From the NCBI GenBank assembly GCA_033980235.1, contig CM067059.1:25032111-25096110 (forward strand): a stretch of DNA of 64,000 nucleotides. Direction: 5' to 3'. The notes under the pieces were generated by a model. The model was given only the letters and a program-made list of their open reading frames with translations. It made no database searches and had not been told where the DNA came from. A program made the position numbers and the translations under genes. The DNA comes from Diadema setosum (Eukaryota; Echinodermata; Echinoidea; Diadematoida; Diadematidae). How positions within the stretch are numbered: the stretch's first letter is position 1; every line of letters begins with the position of its first letter. This document shows, one piece after another, positions 1 through 11,077 of this stretch.

Positions 1-447
1 GAATTTTGAGGAAAAAAATGGAGGAAGCAGAAATGTGATTGTAACAATTTTGACATAATAAAAATATTGCATGACGTTTGTACGCCGGCCTTCAGACAGG
101 TAACATAGCTGAACAGTATTCTATCTTGTAGGAAAATGTATACATAATTTTCTCAAGCGCTCGCTCGCTTCGCTCGCTCGCGAAGAAAGTAACATCGACA
201 TACAGTCACTGTAAGATATGGCTCAGACGTTGACAACGTCAAATAGTATAGGCCTACATGTAAACATGCTATGACGCGAGTAACTGGGGACCATCTGCAA
301 AATATGTACGAAAACAAACAAACAAACAAACAAACAATAACAAAAACTATATCATCATAATTGAACCCCCTCCATTTCCTGAATCATTCCTGAGAAACGA
401 CAGTGACTGATTACTCAGATACATCTATGGGCATTCCCAGGGAAGAT

Positions 448-530
448 CAGGGGCGTCAAATCTATCTCGGGGGGGGGGGGGGGGGCAAAGGGGCATTTGC
501 CCCGCCCCTTTGGAAGTGTTTAGGCAGACA
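448..530 (+). repeat. Internal transposon-terminus-like sequence with G run
   Basis: A CAGGGGCGTC start is followed by ATCTATCTC, a G run of about 16 and a GGGGCATTTGCCCC palindrome. The inverted counterpart ends at 20003 in the second copy. It resembles the CANNGGCG ends of hAT-like elements elsewhere in the window, so it may mark an older element nested inside this one. Confidence 0.4.
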
Positions 531-799
531 AATCATTTATTCCCCACGCAATTCCCGAGATGAGGACAAATCTCGAACTTTCTTAATGGAAAATTGTCCA
601 AATATCCCCAGAACTATGCACCAGATCGTTGTATTGCAATCATAAGCATGCAAAAGCTCCGCTATACAGGATCCCTTTCGATAAACTTTGTACACTTTTG
701 ACATTGACGTATATATCCCTAATTCATCAAAGAGTGTGCAGCAGATCTTTCACTTAACAAAAGCACCCTCATATGCAGAGGCGTCGATCGGAGGGGGGG

Positions 800-3350
800 G
801 GGGATGGTTCTCCCATAAAAGTGGGACGAACAAAAGCGAAAAATATAGCTACAAACGGCAGTTTTTGGAGTGTAAAACATCAAGATTTTAAAGCTCGCTC
901 GCTCCGTTCGCTCGCATTCAACCATAATGCCATTCTCCTGATGTTGCTGCCAGTGACTGACAGCAGTTTTCGGCCGGTGCGCCCCCCTCAATTTCCAAAG
1001 CGAAAAATATAGCTACGAACGGCAGTTTTGGGACTGTAAAATGTGAAAATTTTGAAGCTCGCTCGCATTCAATCATTATGCCATTCTCCTGATGTTGCTG
1101 CCAGTGATTGACAGCAGTTGCGCCCGGTGCGCCCCCTTAATTTCCAAAGCGAAAAATATAGCTACGAACGGTAGTTTTGGGACTGTAAAATGTGAAAATT
1201 TTGAAGCTCTCTCGCTTCGCTCGCTCGCATTTAATCATTATGCCATTCTCCTGATGTTGCTGCCAGTAATTGCCAGCAATTTTCGACCGGTGCGCTCCCC
1301 TTTATTTCCAAAGTGAAATAATACAGCCACAAACGGCAGTCTTTGGACTGTAAAATGTCAAAATTTTCAAGCTCGCTCGCTCCGCTCGCTCGCATTTAAC
1401 CGCTATGCCATTTTCCTGATGTTGCTGCCAGTGATTGCCAGCAGTTGCGTCCGGTGCGGCTCCCCTTAATTTTCAAAGCGAAAAAGTATAGCTACAAACG
1501 GCAGTTTTTAGACTCTAAAATATCAGCATTTTCAAGCTCGCTCGCTCCGCTCGCTCGCATTTAATCGCTATGCCATTCTCCTGATGTTGCTGCCAGTGAT
1601 TGACAGCAGTTGCGCCCGGTGCGCCCCCCTTAATTTCCAAAGCGAAAAATATAGCTACGAACGGTAGTTTTGGGACTGTAAAATGTGAAAATTTTGAAGC
1701 TCGCTCGCTTCGCTCGCTCGCATTTAATCATTATGCCATTCTCCTGATGTTGCTGCCAGTAATTGCCAGCAGTTTTCGCCCGGTGCGCTCCCCTTTATTT
1801 CCAAAGTGAAATAATACAGCCACAAACGGCAATCTTTGGACTGTAAAATGTCAAAATTTTCAAGCTCTCTCGCTCCGCTCGCTCGCATTTAACCGCTATG
1901 CCATTCTCCTGATGTTGCTGCCAGTGATTGCCAGCAGTTGCGTCCGGTGCGGCTCCCCTTAATTTTCAAAGCGAAAAAGTATAGCTACAAACGGCAGTTA
2001 TTAGAATCTAAAATATCAGCATTTTCAAGCTCGCTCGCTCCGCTCGCTCGCATTTAATCGCTATGCCATTCTCCTGATGTTGCTGCCAGTGATTGACAGC
2101 AGTTGCGCCCGGTGCGCCCCCCTTAATTTCCAAAGCGAAAAATATAGCTACGAACGGTAGTTTTGGGACTGTAAAATGTGAAAATTTTGAAGCTCGCTCG
2201 CTTCGCTCGCTCGCATTTAATCATTATGCCATTCTCCTGATGTTGCTGCCAGTAATTGCCAGCAGTTTTCGCCCGGTGCGCTCCCCTTTATTTCCAAAGT
2301 GAAATAATACAGCCACAAACGGCAGTCTTTGGACTGTAAAATATCAAAATTTTCAAGCTCGCTCGCTCCGCTCGCTCGCATTTAACCGCTATGCCATTCT
2401 CCTGATGTTGCTGCAAGTGATTGCCAGCAGTTGCGACCGGTGCGGCTCCCCTTAATTTTCAAAGCGAAAAAGTATAGCTACAAACGGCAGTTTTTAGACT
2501 CTAAAATGTCAGCATTTTCAAGCTCGCTCGCTCCGCTCGCTCGCATTTAATCGCTATGGCATTCTCCTCATAATGCTGCCAGTGATTGACAGCAGTTGCG
2601 CCCGGTGCGCCCCCCTTAATTTCCAAAGCGAAAAATACGAATGGTAGTTTTGGGACTGTAAAATGTGAAAATTTTGAAGCTCGCTCGCTTCGCTCGCTCG
2701 CATTTAATCATTATGTCATTCTCCTGATGTTGCTGCCAGTAATTGCCAGCAGTTTTCACCCGGTGCGCTCCCCTTTATTTCCAAAGTGAAATAATACAGC
2801 CACAAACGGCAGTCTTTGGACTGTAAAATGTCAAAATTTTCAAGCTCGCTCGCTCCGCTCGCTCGCATTTAACCGCTATGCCATTCTCCTGATGTTGCTG
2901 CAAGTGATTGCCAGCAGTTGCGCCAGGTGCGGCTCCCCTTAATTTTCAAAGCGAAAAAGTATAGCTATAAACAAACGGCAGTTTTTAGACTCTAAAATGT
3001 CAGAATTTTCAAGCTCGCTCGCTCCGCTCGCTCGCATTAATTTTAATCGCTATGCCATTCTCCTGATGTTGCTGCCAGTGATTGACAGCAGTTGCGCCCG
3101 GCACGGCCCCCCTTAATTTCCAAAGCGAAAAAGTATAGCGACAAACGGCAGTTTTTAGACTGTAGAATGTCAAAATTTTCAAGCTCGCTCGCATTTAATC
3201 GCTATCAAATAGCGGTCATTCTCCTGATGTTGCTGCCAGTGATTGACAGCAGTTGCACCCGGTGTGCCCCCCTTAATTTCCAAAGCGAAAATATAGCTAC
3301 AAACGGCAGTTTTTGGACTGTAAAATGTCAAAATTTTCAATACAAAAAGA
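800..3350 (+). repeat. ~165-bp satellite array A (about 15 monomers)
   Basis: The landmark ATGTTGCTGCCAGT recurs at 941, 1092, 1253, 1419, 1583, 1746, 1912, 2077, 2240, 2405, (2570), 2727, 2892, 3066 and 3227, mostly 157-166 bp apart. Each monomer has a GCTCGCTCGC-rich box, an AAATATAGCTAC block, a TTGCTGCCAGT..CCAGCA imperfect dyad and a GCGCCCGGTGCGCC near-palindrome. A higher-order trimer of 493 bp is visible: near-identical blocks start at 1600, 2093 and 2586. The short open frames here recur with the repeat and are not genes. Confidence 0.9.
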
Positions 3351-3863
3351 TTTATACCCCCCCCCCCGTTTGCTTCGCTCCCTCACATAACCGCTCCTCC
3401 TATAGGTCAAATTCTGTCTACGCCGGTGATAGGCCCCATTATTTAGTAGGCCTTCACAGTGATGTCGCACAGGCGGAGCAAGAGCTGAAATACCACGATT
3501 TAGTCTTTCAATAATATATTGTGAATATTTCATTTTCTTATTTTTCTTTTAAGAAAAGAAAATACAATTTTCACCAAAAGTGTGCACCAGATCGCTGAAT
3601 TTCAGGTCTGAGGGATACCCCCCCTACACACCCTCCCCCCGTTCGGTCGCTCCGCTCCCTCTCACAGATATTTAAAAAACAAAAAATGTCTTCATACTTT
3701 TAAGGTCTGATTTTCCGCCGAAAGTCATCTGACAAGCAAAAAAAAAAAAGCAACAAGAACAAAAAGTCTTCATATTTTTGCTGCCACTTTCCTCCCACTT
3801 TATATTTCATGCAAAAGAGTGGAACATCCGGTCCCTGTAAAGTGTGTTTGTGTGTGTGTGTGT

Positions 3864-3906
3864 GGGGGGGGGGGGGGCACCAAGCTTCTTCCCCCCCCCC
3901 CCCCCC
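3864..3906. repeat. G-run / AAGCTT / C-run hairpin
   Basis: Fourteen G (3864-3877), a short spacer containing AAGCTT, then sixteen C (3891-3906). The single strand can fold into a GC hairpin; the G run could also form a quadruplex. It follows a (GT)n tract. The same arrangement occurs at 14851-14895 (inverted copy) and 28309-28348. Confidence 0.8.
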
Positions 3907-4109
3907 GGGTCCGGTTATGGGCTTGTAATCGTGGTGATGGTGACCATCCCCCCCACTCCTCAGTACGGATTTACGCCGTTGCATGGAACACACAACCAAG
4001 CTCCGAAATTCCGACATTATTATGTTTAGTAGTCCAAGGTAGACAAGGCATATTAAATGGAAGCAAGGGGTTACCATATAGAGGTGCGAAGATACACACA
4101 GAGAAATTA

Positions 4110-4260
4110 GGGTTCTATTAGGGTTCTTATTTGCACCCTACGAGCAAATCTAACTAAGTGGCACCTTATAGGGTTCGGGATGGATGTAGAGGTGCAAATC
4201 CGAACCCTAAAGGGAGCCAAGTCTTAAGGGTTCGAATTTGGAACCATTCCATAGTCTTTC
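4110..4260 (+). repeat. Subterminal repeats, left end of the 6 kb TIR element
   Basis: Repeated AGGGTTC and TTGCACCCTA-type words, matching in inverted form the array near 10 kb. Confidence 0.6.
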
Positions 4261-4599
4261 CCGAAAGCTGACATGTGGGTGTTGAATGGTGTTTGCTTAA
4301 AATGCCACACTATTTTTGGATATTATCGTATATTTTTATTTGAAAATATAACTACACGTTGTTAAAGAGTGACAGTGTCATCAGTAATACTGTACTAAAA
4401 AAATACTACTTGAATTAAACATTTGTTTTTTCTTCTCGCACCGGGATCAAGAATATCATTTCAATGACCTTATCATAGAGAGAAAGCAAACGAGTACAAG
4501 TACACGTATTATGCGTGCACGCGTGGACCGTTGAGCACTTGGTCAATGGCAAAGCTAAAATCGCATGCGCACGCCACGCCGGAGGTCGCGCGGTATACG

Positions 4600-4690
4600 T
4601 ACGTGCATACTACTGACGTTCCTCGTTTGGAATGGACAGACGACCGTGAGGTTTGGATGATGAATTAATCTTTTTGATGAGCCAAACGTT
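4600..4690 (+). other. Possible non-coding first exon ending at a GTGAGT donor
   Basis: A CpG-containing stretch ends with a good donor (GTGAGT at 4691). An acceptor with a T-rich tract and ATTACAG lies at 5489, just before the gag-like frame. The only ATG in this segment opens a five-codon frame. This is inferred from splice signals alone. Confidence 0.25.
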
Positions 4691-4904
4691 GTGAGTAGAT
4701 AATTGTACTGTAATTCCGTTTAAAATATTTCACAGTAATCGATGATATGTGTGAATTATGCTCATAGAATGCTGAGTGGTGAAAACTGATGCGAAAGAGT
4801 TGTATCGAGGTACATGTGTACTAACATGTCAGAAGTGCGATCATACATACAGTAAAGCATAGCGAATAAGTCAATGAAAGTGCACGTTAATACGGAAAGC
4901 CTCA

Positions 4905-4993
4905 ACCAAGGTACTAACTGCGACCAACAGCCCCATATGCATAGCGTAATTACGCTATGCGTATGGGGCTGCTGGACGCAGTTACCAAGGTAC
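4905..4993. mobile_element. 68-bp loopless palindrome flanked by 10-bp direct repeats
   Basis: Positions 4916-4949 and 4950-4983 are reverse complements with 3 mismatches in 34 and no loop. The direct repeat ACCAAGGTAC occurs at 4905-4914 and 4984-4993, next to the palindrome (one extra T on the left). This looks like a target duplication around a miniature palindromic insertion. It carries no coding sequence. Confidence 0.6.
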
Positions 4994-5603
4994 GTACGTA
5001 AATAGGTGACCGGATATAGTCGCATCATTTTCGTTAATGGGAATTATTACGTTTGAGCCGAGTTGAGGCTCAGTTGGATATTGGTTTCTGTGAAGTTGAC
5101 AGAAAGAACGATGTAGGCATGTATGATGTGCCTAATGAAGAAAAATAGTGTTCCTGGTTCATTTAGGAGAATTTAAGACATGTATGAAGATTGAAGTCAG
5201 AAAATTTAGGTTGGCCTTGACTCTTTGTTGTCTATCAATGAAAATAGAATGTGTGTTATAAACATAAAATGTCTGTTATCACAGAGCGTAAGCAATGATA
5301 CACGATATGTGAATTTAGATAATATCCACTGGAGAAGTTGCATGTGCTAGACATGACATAAAATAAGTCACACAAACAAGGTATGTAAACGGTAAATCAC
5401 TTCAGAAGTACAAATACTTGATCCCATACTTTAGCAGGTAGATATTCCGATATTGATTGTATGTTGAACTTTGTTTTATTCAATTACAGGTTGAACCTTG
5501 CTGATCCATGCTGATGCATGGTGTTAGCTTGGTCTCATACTGGGCCAAAGGGACCTGTGTTTGACTGATTATTTATCATCGAGTTCACTATGCATGAAGT
5601 TCA

Positions 5604-6024
5604 ATGATGGTCTTCAGGATGAGTGATGCAGGTCAACCTCGAGAGACTGGTGAGCCATATATGATGCCAGAGCTGGAGATGGAAGATGTTCAGGATGTCA
5701 ATCCTGGTTCCTCGTTGAGTCAGTGTGGAAGCCATGCCAGTTCTTCTGAGAGTGATGGCCAGAAGGGCATACTATTTGGCAGCTGAAGCAGCTGCTATAG
5801 AAACGCATCAAAAACTAGAGCTCGAGGAGTTTCGACTTATGCAGCGTAAGATGAGATTAGCTATGAAGACCATGCTGCATTTTGCTGAAGCAGAGGAGCA
5901 GATATACCTTGACTACGAGAACAAGAAGTTGGGAGTCGGCTTTCCTGTGAAAGCAGAGGATGAAACCTTGCTGTACCCAACTGAATGTGCCAACCAACAC
6001 GAGTGCACCGATTTCCCTGACTAG
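5604..6024 (+). pseudogene. gag-like coiled-coil fragment (BEL/Pao-type retrotransposon?), frameshifted
   Basis: A frame from ATG 5604 gives an acidic, serine-rich N-terminus ending in SSSES near 5755, then runs into a stop at 5784-5786. One frame over, from about 5755 to 6024, it continues as an alanine/glutamate-rich helix (AEAAAIETHQKLELEEFRLM, then KMRLAMKT and AEAEEQIYLD). A serine-rich head followed by a charged helical segment resembles gag N-termini of BEL/Pao elements in marine invertebrates. The two halves need a 1-nt shift near 5755-5760 to join. It lies inside the 6 kb TIR element behind a plausible 3' splice site at 5489. No protease, RT or integrase follows. A host gene of unknown function is the alternative. 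Confidence 0.4.
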
Positions 6025-6149
6025 AGAAGTAGCAAAAAAGTTATTTTCAAATTTTCTTTGACTTTTAGTAGATATAGTGCAAAAGCCAATAAGATCATCA
6101 GCATCATGTAGTATCCTTGAACCAGGTTTGATGAAAGCCCATCAATTTT

Positions 6150-6240
6150 TCCGTAGATACATCCGTACAGACCGGGAGACAGACAGGCAACCTGAAAACA
6201 TATGCCTCCGGCACCATTCAGGGCGGAGGCATAATAATGA
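6150..6240 (+). repeat. Fragment of dispersed repeat with GCCTCCGGCACC hairpin tail
   Basis: AGACAGACAGGCAACCTGAAAA leads into ATGCCTCCGGCACC..GGCGGAGGCAT, a short hairpin. A longer copy of the same tail is at about 55790-55885. It probably marks the 3' end of a retroposed family. Confidence 0.5.
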
Positions 6241-9200
6241 GACTCCTATATGTCATGTATGTTTAAACCATATAAAATTTGAGACGGGCCACATTGAATT
6301 CCCCCCCCCCCCCATTAGAATTGCTAAACACCACGGCTCTAGAAACATCTTTCCATTTTAATCCAGAAAGTAATCACCTCCCTGTTTTTAGCCGAGGGTG
6401 AGAATAAAGCCACTCCATGAAATGAAGATTAGCATTTTTTTTTTTGCAAAATATATGTGAAAATGTCTAATTTCATAGATAACAGTAACTATTTATTCTG
6501 TCTTCTAAACTGTTGTCAGGTTATTCCCTTTCTTAGAATGCACTGGCCTTGAATATTAACAAGAATACTCTAAAGAATTATATAATAGAAAAATACAAGA
6601 GAACAAACTAGCAAATTACAAATTTAAACACAGTCTAAAAAGAATTTGACTTCTATTCACTTTTATCTTTTTTTTTTGGGGGGGGGGGGGAGGGTGGATT
6701 ATGGATGAAAATATGAATCTGCTAATGGATATGAAATACTCAAAGTATGCTTTCCATTATATTTCATACTAGATGGGGTTAGTTTGTATTGTTCATATTT
6801 TAGTTATTTCTTCACCATCGATAGCCTCAGTGCTTCAACAACACATGCACACTTTGAATTGATTGTTTAAGTAGGGAACACAAAAAAATAAGTCGCCTGC
6901 TGTTTTTTGTAGTAGACAGCCACACAATGTATGTCAATTTTGGGCAATCTCTGGCAATGCAATGTCATAAGGGAGTAGCTTTGTGACACTTGACAAAAGC
7001 ATGATTTTCTCACAAACCCTTTATGTATATAAGGATTAAAAAAATAGAGTTTGTTCCAAAACCTGAGAAAGCTCAACATATCATATCTACTTTTTTTGCA
7101 TATAAAAGAACACTGGACTTCACTCTTTAAGAAGGCAGAAACTATTATCAATTCCTTACATACGTCAGTGACTTGTCAAGTAAATGTGCATGTTTTTCCT
7201 AAAAGAAAAAACAATTCAAATTCTTTTTAGGTTTTCCTTAGATTGTTCTACGCATGTGACATCATAAACTCTTCTCACTCTGCTGCGACTGCACAAATGA
7301 TTTAAAGATTATTAACTTTTGAACTGAATGTCCGCTTTTCAAATTTTTTCTGATGTGTTCTAATAGTATAAGCCAGTTTGGAGTACCAGTTTGAGCATGT
7401 GCAGAAAAAGGCTATTTGTACCGAGAGACAGGTTGTTTTTTTTTAATTTCACTGAGATAAGCATGTGTAATGCTAGGATTATTCATGGAATCCTTATAAA
7501 TGGTGCCTGCCAGTACATCCACTTGACAGCAAGCCTGGTATTTGGCAATGTTAACACACAAAAAAAGTTTGTTAACATATTCAAGACAGCACTTAATAAA
7601 ATAGATGATTCCGTAAGTGTTGATTGACGAACCATACTGGTCACTTCATCTACACTGGTTAGGTTCATTCTTTGTTTGAATATGAGTTCCATAAATGGCT
7701 ATGGTGGGCAAGCTGCTGCATTATGTCACTTTGCATTGAGTGAAGTGCCTAACCAGTTGAGAAAAATGAAAGGTCATTTGTACCTATGTGCACATGAGCT
7801 ATCTCCGGACTGGCTTATTGCTGCGCATTCACTCAATCCACATGTAGGTCTATATGAAGGTGGACTTGCCCTCTAACTCTGATTATAATTTCAAGCTTTC
7901 TTTAAGTAGGTTGTATAAAGTGCTGATATATTTGTGTAAGGTTTGGTGAAAATTAAGTGTTAAAATGATTGGGAGAGTTGTGAGACTGTAACATCAACAC
8001 TTGAGGTATTTCTCATGCATGATCATAAATCTCTGTAAAATATTGATGGTACTAGTAATAATGATAATAATGATGGTAATAATGATAGGAATAATAATGA
8101 TGATAATAGTAATAATAATATATTTTGCTCCTGATCATTATGCTTGTGATGGTGCCAATACCAATACCTGCTTTATAAATGTGAAAAATCGACTGCTCTT
8201 TACAATATTTTGAATGTTGGGGCTAAACTGCATACATTTTGTAATTACATTTATGGTCTACTGAGTACAATGAGCTTCTTGTTTCCATCGCTTGGAGAAA
8301 AAAAAAAAACAATGTATCAAAAAAAAAATTGTTTTTAAACTTGTCTCACTGAAGACATATTCCTTCCTCTTTATGTCCAGTTTGTCATACCACTGATTGG
8401 TTAACCTTATTTTCCCTTTCTGAGGTAGCATTTTCTGTGGAATTGTTAATGTTAATTTGATGCAATGAAAGGTGTTTTCAGATGTGCTATTCTGCCCGAG
8501 ATTTATAACTGGGACATATCTTTAGCTGTGTGCATAAAAAAGTAACCAAATTTAGATGTGCATTCTTCATTTTTTGATTCTTTTTTCACCTTATCATTGG
8601 TGTAATTGTATATGAAAAACAAAATGTGAAGTATACTAATTGTATAATGGGGCACATTCGCAAGCTCTCAAGCTTGGAATTGGATGGAATATGTCAGTAC
8701 AAGTAGTGAGTTTCATATATGACAGAACTTTGCCATACCCTTCATTGTTTTGGCAATAACTTGTGTACGAGAAATCAGAGTTGACATATCGCTGTTAATG
8801 TCTAAGAGCGTCATAAAGGTGCTTTTGATTACCGTAAGATGTACCGGTAAATTCAAGGTACATATCTATGATCCATTCTAGAAGTAAAAGGACAATGTGA
8901 AAGATATTTGTCACATAGTTTACTATTACTCTGCACAAGCTTCAGGGATTTTTTGTATAAAAAGAATTAGTGCTTTTTGTCAATGTGGTAACTTCCTTTA
9001 AAAGAAGAAAAAGTAATCATTTGATGGAAAGAACGAATATTTTTTTCTTCTTATTCAATGTACTGACCAAATTTCATACATTTTTGATTTACATTGCCCT
9101 TTTTATGACAAAATATGCATCTCGTATGAGAATTTGTAGAAATACAATGTATATTTGATGTTCATTTTAAAGTAAACCATGAAAAAGAAAATCGCTGTTA

Positions 9201-9469
9201 ACTTGTCCCTCTTCCATGAGACATATAATAAAATGTTAATAATTTATGTGTAAGTATGCACTGTATTCATCATGTTTATGTTCTATTTGTTGTTGAATTG
9301 AAGTCTCTGACTTCAGTTTTCGAAAGATTGTGGATTTAATTGACTGAGAAACTGTGTGTAAATCTGTGCATGCTATTTTTGCTTCATGTCTGGAGTGTTA
9401 CCTTAGGTAATTGTTTGTGAAGTCAGTGAATGCATCCAGTATATGATTATTTTGGTTTAAAAAAAAAGG
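6241..9469. other. AT-rich interior of the 6 kb TIR element, no gene seen
   Basis: Holds a C run (6301-6314), a T10-G13 tract (6668-6690), a degenerate (AATAATGAT)n microsatellite (8055-8125) and several AATAAA words. Open frames here are short with no recognisable motif. It could be a long 3' untranslated region of the element, but nothing proves transcription. Confidence 0.5.
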
Positions 9470-10082
9470 TTATAATTTTCACCATATGGGGTGCAGAAAG
9501 GCAACCCTAAATAGAGACGTGTGCAAATTGTATTGCATCCTATATTGCGGTGACTTTATCACCCCATAGGGTGCAAAATTACAACAATAACAGTATGAAC
9601 CATAGTGGGTGCAGGTATGAGGTGCAGAAGGGGAACCCTGTATAGAGGTCCATATTTGCACCTTATAGGGTGTTGAATATAGGGTGCTAAATAAGAACCC
9701 CCCAAAATAGAACCCTAAATGGAGCCGCTGGTGTTACAACGATATGAACCAGAAAGGGTGCAAATTTGCAACTGAATTTTTGTTCACCCTATGGGGTGCA
9801 GAAAGGGAACCCAATGGAGGGGTGCAAATATGCACCATATCTGGTGTTAAATATAGGGTGCTAAATAAGCACCCCCAAAAATAGAACCCTAAATGGAGCC
9901 GCTGGTGTTACAACGATATGAACCCTATTGGGTGCAAAAGGGAACCCAATGGAGGGGTGCAAATATGCACCATATACGGTGTTAATTATAGGGTGCTAAA
10001 TAAGCACCCCCAAAAATAGAACCCTAAATGGAGCCGCTGGTGTTACAACGATATGCACCCTCTAGGGTGCAAATTAGAACCG
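9470..10082 (+). repeat. Subterminal tandem repeats, right end of the 6 kb TIR element
   Basis: The landmark GAGCCGCTGGTGTTACAACG recurs at about 9722, 9896 and 10031 (spacing about 174 and 135). The units contain several GGGTGC..GCACCC dyads and GAACCC words that mirror the left subterminal repeats. Confidence 0.8.
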
Positions 10083-10100
10083 TAATTTCTCTGTGTGTAT

Positions 10101-10830
10101 GGGGTATGAGTTTTCTTCAGTTTGTCTCGTTCTTACAGTTCTTACCGACTGTTCCTTTTTTCCGACATATGTTTGTTAAAAATGTAGGTCAGCAGTTGCG
10201 ATCTTGCAAATTTCGTTTGTAAAGAGGGGGACAACTTGAAAGAAAACTCTTCACCCAGAACCATTCGTGTTACCAAATATGGCTGGTAAGGGAAGTCATT
10301 TTTCTCATTTTTCATACTACATGCATTTTGCACTGGACCGACTTCCAATAACATCTTCAAAGTTTGCGTATAGACTCTCAGACCAAGGTGATTCTTTTAC
10401 CAAGAATGGTAATAATATCAGTTTCACTTTAAATTTGTCTATTCATTCGCTTATACAAATAAAATTCATTACGACAAATCAACAACGTTCACATCAAAAT
10501 ACAGATAAGAGTCCTTAAAAGTTAATGAAAAGAAATAGATATATTTACGTGTATACCCAAACAAACATTTCATAGTATCTTATGGTATATATATATGGCG
10601 ATAAGCAGGTTGCTGGAATGGGATTACGGCCTCTGGGAGGTATGGTATCTTGTAATTCTCTCTCATTTTTTAACTGAAGGAGCGAAACACACTTTACCAA
10701 AATAAATGATTTCAACCTCGAGTAATTTCATCAAGGGGGACAACGGAAATGGGGCCAAAGAAATAGGGTCCACAGAAGGACATGCCTGAACAGGGAGAAA
10801 TTAGGAGAAGAGAAGAGAAAGTAACAGTGT

Positions 10831-10882
<52 letters not shown>

Positions 10883-11034
10883 GTAATGTCAAGATAGAAG
10901 AATAATATTCAAAATCCATTTTTTTATTCGGGGGCCTCCCCCTTCGTCAGGGATTATATATAATGTATATATAATTTATGTATGACTGATGCAAACTTGA
11001 TTTCTTCCATTTATAAATATAAATATAAATATAA

Positions 11035-11077
<43 letters not shown>

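Larger units (their letters stand above)
1..3981 (+). mobile_element. hAT-like satellite-bearing element, copy 1 (left end beyond window)
   Basis: Positions 1-470 are the reverse complement of about 19982-20438, and 3548-3981 is the reverse complement of 14758 to about 15235. This is therefore a second copy, in opposite orientation, of the element at 14758-20526. Its right end reads GGATTTACGCCGTTG and stops at 3981, exactly where homology with the other copy ends. Its left end and one target duplication lie before position 1. Most of the body is a satellite array (about 800-3350). No transposase frame is visible, so it is non-autonomous. Assignment to hAT rests on the 8-bp duplication of the other copy. 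Confidence 0.75.
4092..10100. mobile_element. ~6 kb TIR element with GGGTGC/GGGTTC subterminal repeats
   Basis: The left end ATACACACAGAGAAATTA (4092-4109) is perfectly inverted at 10083-10100 (18 of 18). Just inside both ends are repeats built from AGGGTTC and GGGTGCAAAT motifs (4110-4260 and 9470-10082). I see no clear target duplication and no transposase. The interior looks like ordinary unique sequence: a CpG-containing stretch near 4500-4690, a possible intron, a broken gag-like frame, then long AT-rich non-coding DNA with AATAAA signals. It could be one element that has captured sequence, or two ends of separate copies. The superfamily is not assigned. Confidence 0.6.

Noticed and set aside
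800..3350. CRISPR-like array
   Set aside because: The whole ~165-bp unit repeats with no short direct repeat and unique spacer pattern, and the genome is eukaryotic.
1092..3514. Open frames repeated in satellite A (SLRSLAFNHYAILLMLLPV-type peptides)
   Set aside because: They recur exactly with the monomers, occur on both strands and lack any domain. They are translation of a tandem repeat.
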